64,000 nucleotides of DNA, taken from NCBI RefSeq assembly GCF_029168945.1, contig NC_083605.1:39073280-39137279 (forward strand), written 5' to 3'. The DNA comes from Cannabis sativa (taxonomy: Eukaryota; Streptophyta; Magnoliopsida; Rosales; Cannabaceae). Positions within the stretch are counted from its first letter, which is position 1, and every line of letters begins with the position of its first letter. The notes under the pieces are model-generated. The model worked only from the letters and a program-made list of their open reading frames with translations, searched no databases and was not told where the DNA came from. A program made the translations under genes and the position numbers. Positions 31,250 through 44,291 of this stretch are shown one piece after another.

Positions 31250-34200
31250 ATGGTAATTGATTTATTTGCAAGAAATTTGGACTTTAAAACGATTGTTTGT
31301 ATGTTCTTTGGATGGTATCATGTTGTATTGAGTGTTATTTGATGATTGATTGATGTTTGTGAAATTTTCGTGAACAATAATTGTGATTTCGTTTCTGGAA
31401 TTATTTTTATTGGATAGTATGGAAAAAATTAAGCAAGTTAGCCTTTTACAGAACTCAATTTGGATTTTATTTGAATTAGTTATGATTTTTTGAAGATTTG
31501 ACAAAATCGGGGCAATGTCTTGATAGTTTCGCACGATCGCAGAACTGTCCGTACAGTTTCGAATTTTTTCCTTTTTCTTCAATTTTTCATACTTTTTCAT
31601 GGAATTAACTTCCAATTTTTTGTATGGTTTTGTATATATACTATTACTATTCCTAATTCAATTCTAATTATCATTTTGAATTAATTTAATTTTTTTTAAA
31701 TTAATTCAAGATATTAGTGTAATTTGAATTCGAATAGAATTAGTATTTATCTTTTTGCTTAAAAATCTATCTTATTTTTAAATTTGATTATATTTTTTTT
31801 TAAATTTAAGGTCAGATTTTTTAGATATTTGTAATATCTTTTAAGATATTTATAATATCTTTTAAGATATTTAAGATATTTTAAAAAAATATCTTTTAAG
31901 ATATTTATAAAATCTTTTAAGATATTTTAAAATATCTTATCTTTTAAGATATTTAAAAATATCTTATCTTTTAAGATATTTAAAAATATCTTATCTTTTA
32001 AGATTTTTTTTTAAATCTTTTTAAGATATTTTGACCTTATTTAAATTTAAAATAGATATTTATAATCATGTAATTTTAAATAGATATAAGATAAAAAGTA
32101 GGTTTAATTTTAATTTTTTTTTATTTTCGAAATTTAATTTTAAATTCCGAAATTAATTTTTTTTAAATTATTTTTCGAATATTTTTTTTAATTTAATTAT
32201 TTATTTATTCGAAATTATTTATTTAAAATTAAATAAATCCTACTTCCAACTATCCAGCTAACCCTGTTGCAGGAGTATGTGTTTTAGCTTGTTTGTAAGT
32301 TTTCAAAACCTATTATTACTTGATTGCAAATAGCCATGGTTACTTTTTGCCAGATCTAATGATCTGATGGCTCCCTTGGTCAAGTTAATAATTTGTAACA
32401 GGTAAATTTTACAATCTTCTTTCATCTGTGTATGACCTAGCAACATGATAGGACCCATCCAAAGTGTGCCTGTGTGAGCCTATGTGTTTAATTTGATTAT
32501 AGATACATATAGGTTGTTGTTGCTAAAATAAATTATCATAGTTCTTGATAGAATTTATTTAGGCCCATTTAGTTATTGGGCTTACTCAATGAATAACAGT
32601 TGTTCTTATTAAGGTTAAATTCCTCTCTTTTGGGCCTTGTGTGAGAGTTGGGAGCCATAGAAGTGGGTACGACATACTGAACCCAGCACCCCCTCACACA
32701 AACCACCCCAATTGTGAAGGCCCATTTGCCTGATTTGAATAACTGTACTAGGTTAATTACACTAGTTTAACCTAATAAAAATTGATTAGCAACATAATTA
32801 ATTTCATTTATTTTGAAATTAATTTAAGAAAAATATAGTTTAAAGAATTTTTTTTATTCTAAGCTAAACTATATGTATTTTCTTGTATTTAATTAAATAT
32901 AGAATTATAACCATCTAGATTCTTTCTGGAGCTTAATTTAAAGTTTTCATTAAATATTCCTATTTAAGTTGATATTTAGTTATCTACAACTAACCAACTT
33001 AAATCTGAATATCTTTTGAATTTCAAATTTCAAAATTAAGTTGAGGAATTTTAGGCATTGGTTATTAAGATTCTTTAGATATTTTTTAAGTTAATATTTT
33101 TTCGAATATTAACTTAAAATGGAATATTTTCAAATTAAGTGGTTACAACTTAATTTTTGATATTTAATTAAATTTAAATTTGAAAATATTTAAGTTCTAG
33201 ATTTTTTTCTAATACAACTTAAATTAGATATTTTTTCAAATTTTGTGGAAAAGATACTTAGTCAAATAAGATATTTTCTAGATAGTTATTTCTAGACTAC
33301 TTATTATTTCTAATATTAAATAGGAAAATATTATAAATTGTGAAATTAATTATTTATATAATTAATTTTGGTACAATTTATTTTAAGTATATTTTTCCTA
33401 GTATTAAACTAGAGATTAATAATTAAGCCTTCTCTACACTTAATTATTTATTTCTTGAATTTAATACATTTAATTAATTTGAAAATAAAATATCTAAGTT
33501 GATTTAATCATCATACTTAAATATTTCTTTTTCATGACATTTAATTAAAAAGAAAATTATCTTTAGTTGAAATTTAATTTTTCAACTAAATTTAAATAAT
33601 TTTCAAAATATATTTTTTCTTTATTTTATTAATCAATTTTTCGAAATTGCATTTCTTAAATGCTAGAATTTCGAATTTTATCTTGAAAAATAGATTAAGT
33701 TGTAAATTAATTATTTATTTTAATTAATTCTTGGATCAACTTAAATCAATGATTTTTTTCATTTATTGATTAATTTAAAATAAATTGAATTAAAGTATAT
33801 TATTAGAAATTGAATTAATTAGTCAAAGGAAAATCTAGATAGATGATATTTTTGCTTGAAGTATTTTTCTAGTGTATTTAATTAAATAGAAAATTAATAT
33901 TTAAGTTGATTTTCATCATCATACTTAAATATTTGAAATTTTTCTTATATATTTAATTAAATAGGAAAATTATATTTTTTGTTGTAAATTAATTTTATTA
34001 ATTAATTTTGGGCCAACATTAAATTAGAATAATTTTTCCAGGATTTATTTTTTATTTTAATATGCATTTTTTGAAAATTGTATTCTTATATACTTTAATT
34101 TTTCGAAATGCAATATATATTTATAGAAAATTAAATTTGAGTTGTAAATTAATTTAAATTAATTTTGTAACAACTTAAATATTTTTTCTAAATATTTATT

Positions 34201-34380
34201 GGAAATTATTACTAAGATGGAAATAATTCATATTATTTTCATATCCATCTAAGTAAAATTTATAAATATTAAATTAAAATTTAAATTTAGAATTTTTCAT
34301 TCTAAATTGGAAATTTTAATTAAATAAATATATATTTAAAATAAATAAATTAAATAAAGAGAATCAAAGAAAATACAACT
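31250..34380 (+). other. Long AT-rich 5' leader of copia A
   Basis: About 3.1 kb without a gene. The first 370 bp are close to 59232-59610 of D and 45811-46060 of C. 31810-32035 is an array of AATATCTT/AAGATATT mini-hairpins. 32230-32780 is a block much better conserved among A, C and D than its surroundings, and contains a covarying hairpin (32638-32700). 32780-34380 is AT-rich with homology to 47500-49090 and 60890-61760. Confidence 0.8.
32638..32700 (+). ncRNA. Conserved leader hairpin, copy in A
   Basis: TGTGTGAG (32638-32645) pairs with CTCACACA (32693-32700), and GTTGGG (32647-32652) pairs with CCCAGC (32682-32687, one G:U). The apical part includes GTGGGTACGACATACTGAA. C and D copies keep the pairing with changed bases. 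It is a structure in the element RNA, not a separate gene. Confidence 0.6.
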
Positions 34381-35229
34381 CACTTTAAATAATGAGCTTG
34401 ATTATTATTAAGATATTCGATCTCCATTGTTGGTCTTACAAAAGTTAAATGTTTTCAATATAACCTCGAGACGCTAGACTTCGTCCCCCTATGGATGGTT
34501 ATTCGTTGAACGCATTTAACACCGTAAGATTTCATTTGATAAGTGTTTTGTAAGTTTTCGTCTCTATTAGACTCTCCCCTACGGTGACTACTTAGAGATA
34601 AACTTATGAAACATGAAACAATGGTAGAAGCTCATAAAATGAGAATAACCTTGACTCTCGCCTACCGGGACAACGTTGGATTCTTATTTTGATCGAATAA
34701 AAGGTTGCTAGAATGGTTTTTATTTTAGATGAGCTGACAACTCTATTCAATAAATGATGCTTTGACTCTCGCCTACCGGGACACTGTATCAGTTTATTGA
34801 AAACCTTGGAAATTATTTAGGATTGTATGTTTTAGTATTTTCACTAGTCATTCCTACTTGCTATATGTTTATAATTTCTGAATTGTGTATGAATTTATTT
34901 TGAACCATGTTAATTTCTGTTATTAAGTTGTAGTTTAATTTCGAATCTTCATTGTTGGTCTAACATGTTTGTTTTTCTAATGAGATAAATCCCTAGTGGA
35001 TTTTCACCATTAGAGATACATAATAGTGTAAGATCTCGAAAGATAAATATTGTATATGCGACATCTAGCTGTTCATCAATTGATGACACCTTAGACTAGT
35101 ATTTTACGATATGAAACAAGAAGATTATATAAATAAGATTACTTTGACTTTCGCTAATCGAAGCATCGTTGGATTCTTATTTTAAACGAAATTATCCTAA
35201 TTCCTCTTAGCTTATTCATTTCGAATTAG
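34381..35229 (+). other. Copia A distal leader with repeated TTGACTCTCGCC motif
   Basis: The block starting ATTCGATCTCCATTGTTGG is followed by two copies of CTTGACTCTCGCC/TTTGACTCTCGCC plus a C-GGGACA tail (34649-34680, 34760-34785). A decayed second copy of the whole block runs from 34945, with a third motif near 35143. B (51474, 51587) and D (62011, 62117) have the pair in the same places. The gag that starts after this block in D is missing here. Confidence 0.75.
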
Positions 35230-37590
35230 CTTTCAAAACATATCATTGGATGAATGGTCTATAAATCATTTCATGTCATTTTATATGACGCATATGATTA
35301 TAATCCCGAAATTCTATTCCCAATTGATATAAATCCTCAATCTTAGAAATCTCCTACTTGTATGGGCAAATCTGACTTAGAGTTTGTATTAGTAGTGCTG
35401 GTCCAAGATAGAATTACTCATTATATTTGGTATAAATTTAAGTCTTTGACTTTAATTTTAGATTCCAAATAGAAATTTTCTTAAATTTCTAATTCCAGAA
35501 TACAATACAGTTACACTTTCTCAAGTGTTTAATATCCATCTTTTATTAATGGATTCAAACTGTATGGAATATGAGTTAGGTATTCTGTGACCAGGATCCA
35601 CTTGCACTATTCTAAGAACTCTTTGATGTAACTAAACCTATGTCATCAAAAGACACTACCACATTTTTTTAATCTATGGCATTTGTATCTTGTTCATAGT
35701 GAATTTGACATGATCAATCTCTGCAAAGAGATAATATGCCTATATCCACTGAAAGTAGTTCATCTCATTCGCAGATGGATGTACATTCAGGGGTGGATAT
35801 GAGTTTTTCGTTGTATTCTTAAGACGATAACTCTAGATTATACCTTTTAGCAAAGAAATTTGAAATGTTTGAAAAATTTCATTAATTTCTAGCAATGGTT
35901 AAAACCATTAAGGTAAGTGGTTAAAGATCTTGCGGGCGATAGGGGTGGAGAAATAGTTAGTAGATATGCAGTTCAAAGATCATTAAATTGATTTTTGAAT
36001 TATATCCAAACTTACCTCCCCAGAAATTTCGATTTGCATATTGATGATTAGTTACTAGTCGTTGCCTAAGTCCTTCTATGGTAATACAATTTCAGAATGA
36101 TGTAATGGTTGTATACTTAATGTAAATCATTACTAGATTCATGGATGACCTAATCAAAATCTTAAAAAAAGGCTAGAACTGTTAACCATGGTTTGTTAGC
36201 TTTTCTAAGTGATTAGGGGTGGACCATCCCATTGTCAATAGATAAGAAAGTGTTTGTTCAAACAAATACTACTTTTCTAAGAAAATGACTAAGTCTGAAA
36301 AACAAGTAGCAAATAAAGGAGATATTTATTCTTGATTCCAAAAGTGTTCTATCATCTTATATAACATATGATGATCCCACTGCCTCTGTTGTCTTGTCAC
36401 AACCGAAGAGATCAATACCATTTAGTTTTCTTCGACATAATTCACGGTACCTTGTCGTAGTGGGAGAGTTTCTAGGAACTCACCTTCTTATGACTTGGGA
36501 GACACAAGTGATTAAAATCCATTGTGAGTTTAAACAAGTAATGGATTGTCAAGATAAGAAACTAAGAAGAAAGCCAATAGAACTATGGTTTAATCCATTC
36601 ACATGGAATAACCTAAAGTTTTCTATTACAAGGACATAAAAGGAAATTTTCGTTAATAAGTCTATTCTATGGACTTAACAAAACTTCCTGTTCCTAGTAT
36701 TATAGGTTTGAGATTATCTAAACCTATGGCTTGTGGTATACCTGGTAATTACTTACTCTAATGCAAGCAACTTACTTTAGTAAGATGCTGAAGCATTTTC
36801 TTTCTAATGGCAATCTATAGAAGCTTCACAACTTCTTAGGTATAGATTTTATTTATCTAAGGAAAAGTCTTAACTATTCCAGAAAAGATAAAGCCATGAA
36901 AGAATTTCTTACATCAACAGTGAGAGGTCTTAGATATGCTTTTGTATGCCTTAGACCAGACACCTGTTGTTGAGTGGGAGTAATGAGTAGGTATCAGATT
37001 AATCCAGGAGAAGAACATTGGAAGACAATCAAGTAAATCCTAAGATAAAGAAGAGGAACTATATGTTAGTCTATAAGGGTGTGTTTAAAACTCTTAGACT
37101 ACACCATATCAGATTTCGAAATTTGCCTATGTGCTAGTAAATATTTCTGATAAGATGGTGGTTACTCTGGGGGTGGAATAGTGATTTTGGAGAAGTGTAA
37201 AAACCTATCTGAAGTCTCTAGGTCTACCAGAGAGAGACTGAATGTTAAAGCTGCAGGAAAGGTACTTATTCAGTCTAAGGAAAGTTCTATACATCTTTGG
37301 CACCATTCCAAATTGCCTTAAACTACTAGTGTTAATTTCCTGATTAACCAAAAGTAGTTGCCAAAGATATAGAATCCAGTATCCCAAGAGAGTAAACATA
37401 TAGAGAGGAATTTCACATTATCAATGATTTTGTGATTAAGGAAGAGTAATAGTGGAGAAAAGGTTGTGGTTAATTCAACCTTTCAGATCCTATTACGAGG
37501 AGTTTACTACTACTACACTTGATTTGCATATCAAGGTGTTGAGATTATTTGAAACGCACTTTTTGTTTTATATTAGTGCAAGTGGGAGTT
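35230..37590 (+). pseudogene. Copia A: decayed pol and polypurine tract
   Basis: Recognisable only by nucleotide similarity to B. AAAGATCTTGCGGGCGATAG at 35925 corresponds to the integrase Asp region of B at 53073; GATGCTGAAGCATTTTC and later blocks match E. 37035-37590 matches the RNase H region (for example TGGGGGTGGAATAG at 37169, compared with 54985 in B). Stops are frequent in all frames. AGTGGGAGTT directly before 37591 is the polypurine tract. Confidence 0.8.
37581..37590 (+). other. Copia A polypurine tract
   Basis: AGTGGGAGTT abuts the 3' LTR start TGTTGGG. The same tract precedes the 3' LTRs of B (55393-55402) and, with one change, E (19401-19410). Confidence 0.8.
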
Positions 37591-39487
37591 TGTTGGGTTT
37601 TATGCCCTAAATAAAACTCATTTCAATATAATCAGATTTGTTTATTAATATAGATCAGAAATAACATTTAATGTTGCATGGTTCACATGATTTATTTCAT
37701 GATTATATGTACATAATGTATAAATTCATCTGAAACCCTTTTCACATACTTGATCCTGTTTATTGTGCCGTCAACACATTGGAAAGTAAACATGACTATG
37801 TGAATAAAGTTTCCTAGATTTATCAGACACAGGGTTTTACTGATATGATAATCTACAACAAGAGTTTACTTGCATTTGGAGAAGTGCTATGTTCTTTCCA
37901 GAGCATTGGTTAAAGTAAAGCTCAGGTTGGATGCATGGAGTATGCATCGGAAGGGACCGATATTGAACTTTGACTTAGATTTATTAAACTTACCGTAATA
38001 TCTATTCAAGTCAATATCGCCTAGTTGATCCTAGATCAAATGATCTTAATCCTGATATGATTAGGCTCAATCTTGAAAGGCTATTCGTGTTCTTTGATTT
38101 GTTAGTTAAGCCTACTTTTAGGTCAGGGTGATACGTACATTTTGGGAACACGGTAGTGCAATTGAGTGGGAGCGCTATCATAAACATGGAATCTATAGCT
38201 TCTATATGGCGAATAGTAAGCAAAGGATGATCTCCTTCGAGCTTGACCAAACGAACATAAATGGTGGAGTACTCATTTCACATAAGCTGAAATATCATTT
38301 ATACGGGGTCAAGTGTTTTAAGGAATAAATACATTGTAGGGTGTAACGGTAATTTAATCCCTTTACAGTGTAGATCATTCATATAGAGGATCATTGATCA
38401 CATTAGGATTATAACAATGGATAACTAATGATGTGTCTATATGGTGGAACATATAGAGCATTCTATATACTGAGAGTGCAATTCTAAGTTCTATGCGTGG
38501 ATTCAACGAAGAATTAATAAGTTAGTGAATTTTAGTGTTAAATTCTTGATCTACTTATTGGAAGCTCGGTTATATAGACCCATGGTCCCCCCACTAGTTG
38601 AGATAATGTTGCTTGTAAGACTCATGTAATTGGTTTTGATTAATCAATTATAATTCACAAATTAGACTATGTCTATTTGTGAAATTTTCACTAAGTAAGG
38701 GCGAAATTGTAAAGAAAGAGTTAACAGGGGCATATTTGTTAATTATGATACTTTGTATGGTGCAATTAATAAATATGATAAATGACAATATTATTTAATA
38801 ATTATTTATAGTTATTAAATAGTTAGAATTGGCATTTAAATGATTGAATTAGGAAATTGGCATTTTTGAGAAAATCAGATACAAAAAAAAGTGGTAAAAT
38901 TGCAAAATTGCAAAAATCAAGGCCCAGTCCACCTAGCCTAGGGCCGGCCACTTATGTCATCTTTTTTAAATGATTTTTTCATTATTTTAATGCCATATAA
39001 TTCAAATCAAACCCTAGTGGAATGCTATAAATAGATAGTGAAGGCTTCAGGAAAATTACACACTTTTCTTCTGACTTTTTCTATTCAGAAAAACTGAGCC
39101 TTCTCTCTCCCTATCTTTAGCTGACCACTCTCTCTCTTCTTCCTTGATAATTTCGAAATCCTTAGTGTATGAGTAGTGCCCACACACATCAAGTGATACC
39201 TCAATCATAGTGAGGAAGATCGTGAAGAAAGATCATCAGCAAAGGAGTTTCAGCATCAAAGATTCAGAGAAAGAGATCCAGGTTCAGATATTGATAATGT
39301 TCTGCTACAGAAAGGAATCAAGGGCTAGATATCTGAACGGAAGGAGTCATTATATTCCGCTGCACCTAATGTAAGGTTTCCTAAACTTTATATGTGTTTA
39401 ATTTATCGTTTTAGAAAGTTCATATTTAGGATGTTAATAAACATACTTGTGAGTAGATCTAAGATCCTGGTAAAATAAATTCCAACA
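37591..39487 (+). repeat. Copia A 3' LTR
   Basis: 1897 bp, nearly identical to the 5' LTR. TATAAATAG at 39026 is intact. Confidence 0.95.
39026..39034 (+). promoter_or_regulatory. Copia family TATA box (copy in A 3' LTR)
   Basis: TATAAATAG follows a conserved CCTAGTGGAATGC-like stretch. The equivalent sites are 45354 (C), 50728 (B), 58765 (D) and 22811 (E, TATAAAAGG). B's 3' LTR reads TACAAATAG near 56810. Confidence 0.7.
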
Positions 39488-39492
39488 CCATG
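39488..39492. repeat. Target-site duplication CCATG of copia A, right copy
   Basis: Same 5 bp as 29333-29337. Confidence 0.97.
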
Positions 39493-41765
39493 AATGCTGC
39501 AGGAGCATTGGTTAGTCCGAATGACATAACCAGAAACTCGTAATGTCCATACCTAGTGCGGAAAGCCGTCTTCGGAATGTCCTCCTCTAGGATTCTCAAC
39601 TGATGATAACCCGAACGAAGATCAATCTTAGAAAAGACCGTCTTCCCTTGAAGCTGATCGAACAAGTCATCGATCCTAGGTAATGGATATTTATTCTTCA
39701 CCGTCAGCTTGTTCAACTCCCTGTAGTCGATACACATCCTCATAGATCCATCCTTCTTCTTGACGAACAAAACCGGGGCTCCCCAGGGTGACCCACTGGG
39801 CCGAATGAACCCTATGTCAAGCAACCCTTGGAGCTGAATCTTTAATTCCTTAAGTTCAGCTGGAGCCATTCTATATGGGGCTTTGGAAACCGGTTCCACC
39901 CCTGGTGCCAAGTCAATCACGAAATCAATCTCCCGCTGAGGTGGTAACCTTGGAAGTTCTTCGGGAAAAACGTCCAAAAATTCCCGAACCACTCTGATGT
40001 CCTCTGGCCGAATGGTGTCTGGCCGAGTGGTGTCCACCACCACGGCCAAAAACCCTAAGCAACCGCCGTGCAACAATTCTCTCGCTGACATAGCCGAGAT
40101 CACCGGAATCCGAGATCCCTGAACCGAACCAACAAATACAAATGGTTCTTCACTTTCCGGTTGGAAGACCACCATCTTCCTCTTACAGTCAATGCTCGCC
40201 GAATATTTAGATAGGAAATCCATTCCTAAAATAATATCAAATTCGACTAAGCTCATCTCTATCAGATCAGCGCTTAACTCTCTACCATCTATCCTGATCG
40301 GCATAGACCTAATCCACCTATTGGAGATAACCAATTCTCCGCCAGGTAACAGGGTTCCAAACCCTGATTCATATCTATCAAAGGGTCTACCCAACTTACT
40401 AAAGACCCTGGCCGCTACATAAGAATGTGTAGCCCCAGAATCAAACAGCACTGAATATAGCGAGTTGTTAACAGAAAGCTGACCTGTGACTACTGATGGG
40501 CTGGCATCTGCATCAGCCTGCGTGATAGCGAATACCCTGGCTGGAGTGGGTATCGCTGGAGCTCTCGGTGCCTCTGGTCGGAGCTGGGGACATTCCCTCT
40601 TGAAGTGTCCGGGCATGCCACAATGAAAGCATCCCTGACCTTTGCACTCACCCCGATGGTGCCTCTTGCAGCTAGGGCACTCGGGGTAGGAGAATCGGGT
40701 CTCAGTACCACCAGGACGACTCCCTCTGTTCTGGTTCCCCCGGAACCTCTTGTTCTGACTCGAGCCGCCGGAAGCAGTGGGTGCCCTCTTCCTCTGATCA
40801 ATGGCCGAACCACTACTCCCCCTGCTATATCCTGATGCAGGAGGGGTAGGAGCTCCGCCACTCACCGGAGTACTGGCTGATTCTGACATACACCCCACTG
40901 CGCCCTCAGCTCGCAGTGCCTTCTCCACCATCTGAGCATAGGTGGTGCTGTCGTCGGTGGTAATCATCAGATCATGCCTGATCTTGGGATTCAACCCGTC
41001 TAGATACTTCTCCTTCTTGCTGAAATCGGTTGGCACAATTCCCGAGGCTAACCTCGCCAACCGATCAAACTGAGTAGTATACTCAGTGACGCTCATGTTC
41101 TCCCGCTGGGTCAGGTGAACGAACTCTTTCCTCTTGGCGCTTCTGACCGCCTCATTGTAATACTTTGCGTTAAAGAGTTCCTGGAACCTTTCCCAGGTCA
41201 TGGTGGTGACGTCATGGATCTGAGACACCATGTCCCACCATACCAACGCGTCCTCCTGGAACTGAAACGTGGCGCACACCACTCTGTCGTTACCGGTGAC
41301 ACCCATGAAATTCAGTATCTTGGTGATCACCGTCAGCCACTGCTCGGCTTTCATTACATCCGGACCTCCCAGGAATACCGGAGGTGCTTGCTTCCGGAAC
41401 CGCTCATACAATGGTTCCAATCTATGGGCCGCCACCACTATCTCGGCCTGGGCAGCAGGGGCAGGTGCCACTGGAACTATGGGCACAGGAACTGCAGGAG
41501 CACCCTGCTGTCTCAACCTCTGAATCTCGAGGTCTTGTTCTTCGATCCGGGCTTGCATCTCCGCAAACCGTAACTCCCAATTCGGGGCTCCCTGATCGGC
41601 TGGGGGAGCCTGGGCAGCCTGTGGCGGGTTCTCATCACCCCGGCCACGAGCCCTGCCTCGGGGACCTCTGCCTCGGCCCCTAGCAGGTGGGGGAAACTGA
41701 GCTCCCTGGCCTTGATTCGACCCTACGGAGTTGCCCTGACTCCTGGTAGTCCGCCTGGAGTCCAT
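39488..41765 (-). CDS. G2 gag-pol, N-terminal part: Gag, zinc knuckle, protease, RT start
   Basis: An open frame of about 760 codons starting [10 protein letters not shown] at 41765, directly after the leader. Gag has an Arg/Gly-rich N-terminus, a coiled-coil-like region ([19 protein letters not shown], about residues 69-87), the capsid-like core ([32 protein letters not shown]) and a Cys/His region ending [15 protein letters not shown]. The protease follows ([12 protein letters not shown]), then RT up to [12 protein letters not shown], where copia A cuts in. The frame continues 9 codons into the copia LTR and stops at 39459. Without A it would join the pieces at 29055-29337 and 26923-29109. 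No lesion is seen in this part. Confidence 0.95.
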
Positions 41766-42031
41766 CTAGTTAGAACCGCCTGCGAAACCAAGAGTTGGCA
41801 TATCAGGTCGTATTCAAGGAGAGCTTACTAATGCCGCTTAATTTGGAAATTAAAAACGAAACATGCGCCTATTCTACTATCAGGCTACTAACATGCTTCC
41901 TAACAGGCTTTTCTTTTTCATAACTGAATAAATTAAACTACTAAAGCAATAAAGGCTTACTGAACCGTGAACCGAGCTAACTGCTGATGATGATTGTACA
42001 TGTCGTGACGATCTTCGGAAGACAACCTGGC

Positions 42032-42044
42032 GGCTCTGATACCA
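42032..42044 (-). other. G2 primer-binding site, tRNA-iMet type
   Basis: The minus strand reads TGGTATCAGAGCC three bases after the 5' LTR, the canonical plant iMet site. Confidence 0.92.
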
Positions 42045-42047
42045 AAT

Positions 42048-44291
42048 TGAAACACCCTAACTATCTTAGGCGTATTACGTGATTTTTAAACGTACTGTGC
42101 AGCTCGTTGCTAATCAACGAGGTTTATGGAAAAACGTGATTAATTAAAATTTTGCTTTTTAATTAAACTTATAAACCATATTACAAAAGACTCGGGATCC
42201 CGATTTATAAAATCATTTACAAAAGTTTTAACTGTTTAACTATTACATAAAATTAAAAGTCGTCTAACGACCAGTTACAAAATTCAGCCTTGCTGTCCCG
42301 AGGATCGTACGCTCCAGGCCTAACCGCCCCGACATGTACAATCACACAAGCTCGCTCACGGTCCATCAGCTATAGCCTTGCCTTTACCTACACATGAACA
42401 TAAACTGTGAGTCGACAGACTCAGTAAGAAAAGCATAATAATATCATACATAATTCTAACTGCCGTGTCCAAAACGATACTGAGTCCCGCTACTGCCATG
42501 TCCAACATGGTACTGAGCTACTACTGCCATGTCCAACATGGTACTGAGTTTTGAACGTTCATAGGGACGGTACTATTGACAAGTATCCTCCTGATCGGTC
42601 GAACCGGTCATACTCCGGCTGCTGGTCATACTCCAGCCTGTACCGACGGGATAGGTCAATAGCACTGAACCACCAACCAAATGTCAGCCTGATCGGTCGA
42701 ACCGGTCATACTCCGGCTGCTGGTCATACTCCAGCCTGTACCGACGTGACAGGGTTGGATGGTTCGAAGCCTATATACATAACTAATGCAATCTAGCAGG
42801 CTTCCTACATGCACGCTAAACATGTAATCTACATATGCATACTGTTATACTAATCTTACCTGGATTCCGATTTCAGGTGTGCCGGTCAACCTGACTGGAA
42901 CTGAAGCTGAGTGGCGGATTACTGGCTCCTAAACCATAAAAATCACAACGCTATAAGTGACACGCTAAATCACTTCCCGGGGACTAAAACTAGGAACTAA
43001 AAGTTTCCCTATCGATAAAAAGCATGGCAATACCCCTAAAAACATAAAAACGAGGAAAACTAGGGTTTCTGAAAATTCCCCAACCGGTAGACCGGTTGCC
43101 CAACCGGAATTCCGGTTCTGGGAATTACTGGACACCCATCCGGAATTCCGGTTGCACAACCGGAATTCCGGTTCCTCGCAGGAATTTTTAAAAAATTCCT
43201 AACTTGATCAATTCTAACCCAAATCAATCCAAACCTTCCAGACCTGTTCTATATGCCCCAAATAACCATTTAAAGGCAACAAATTCACCCAGAACTCACA
43301 GAGACAAAATTCACCATTAAAGACCAAGCTTTGAGTTCCAAAACTCAAACTTGGTTAAATCCACTAACATGCATTCAAACCTAGTTAATTCCACTCAAAT
43401 AAGCTTGAAATAGCTTCTGAAATCAAACAAAAACCTCAACAATAACCCAGCAACAGATTCAATCAATACTCTTTGAAAATCATACTTTGCATAAAAACTT
43501 AAAGCTTGCACAACCTATCTAACATGCTTTCAAAATCACTTAATTAACTTCAATTAGACATGCTTTACACTTCAGAAATCAACAACAAAACACAGTAATA
43601 ACCACAGCCACAAGAAGCATGCATATACTCAAAATTTCACCATTTTTCATAATTTCAAAGAAGAAAATTAAGAGAAGCTAACCTAGCTTGAAGAATGCTT
43701 AGAAAGGATGAGAGTTTGCTTGGAAATCAAAGAGAAAAATCAGCTTCATGCACCCTAATGCCTCAGCCGAAATAGAGAGAAGGCTTGAGAGAATTTTCTT
43801 TTCAAAGTTTTTTTCTTAATTTTTGCTAAGTGTAGAAAATGAGAAAAGTAAATGAATAATGCCACTTAAACCACTTATTTCAGCCACTAATTAAAATAAA
43901 ATAACCATTTAAATTCATTTAATAAACTCACATAAGACAAAACACTAATGGGGCAAAAAGACCATTTTGCCCCTCCACCATAAAATCATGAAAATCATAC
44001 TAAAGGGGTATTTTTGGGAAATTCTAAATTCTCGGCCATTCCCGACATTCTCAATGTCTAAAACCCGTCCCCAAATTACTAACATACTAGGTTGTGATTT
44101 CTACTGAGCCAAACGCCGAGTTCCAAAATACAGGACACCGGAAATGCAAAATATAAAAAACTACTGATGACATAATCATGCATTTCTGAATTCCATAAAT
44201 AACAGTAATAAATTATTTAAATAGCTATAAATAATTTCATAATTAAACATAACCAACTGATAATTTCCAAATTAACTAAGCGGGCTTTACA
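42048..44291 (-). repeat. G2 5' LTR
   Basis: 2244 bp. Plus-strand ends are TGAAACACCC and GGGCTTTACA. It matches 24679-26921 with roughly 15 substitutions and a 1-bp indel. It contains mini-hairpins (42463-42540, one stem broken at 42472) and the palindrome cluster (43084-43173). Confidence 0.92.

Larger units (their letters stand above)
29338..39487 (+). mobile_element. Copia element A: young, full-length, without coding capacity
   Basis: 10,150 bp. LTRs 29338-31234 and 37591-39487 are both 1897 bp and differ at about three positions by eye (near 29779, 29953 and 30780). A 5-bp CCATG duplication is intact. Internal order: a primer site variant (31237), a leader of roughly 3.1 kb that is very AT-rich, a GC-richer motif region (34390-34800), then 35230-37590 of decayed copia pol with no ORF above 81 codons, and a polypurine tract. 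No Gag, PR, IN, RT or RNase H can be made. Its recent insertion implies use of proteins from another copy. Confidence 0.93.
24679..44291 (-). mobile_element. G2: Ty3/gypsy chromovirus, split by copia element A
   Basis: On the minus strand: 5' LTR 42048-44291, primer site 42032-42044, gag-pol from 41765 to 26923 interrupted by A, polypurine tract 26926-26938, and 3' LTR 24679-26921. Without A it is about 9.46 kb. The LTRs are 2243-2244 bp and differ at roughly 15 positions by eye (about 0.7%), so the insertion is fairly recent. Both LTRs end TTTCA (plus strand starts TGAAACACCC), unlike the TTACA of G1. It is the same family as G1. Confidence 0.93.

Noticed and set aside
31830..32030. Regular short repeats that might suggest a CRISPR array or satellite
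   Set aside because: Units are AT-rich self-complementary strings without unique spacers, inside a retrotransposon leader in plant DNA.
36394..36639. 81-aa frame in the decayed pol of copia A
   Set aside because: Does not match copia protein in this frame; the region matches pol only at nucleotide level with frequent stops.
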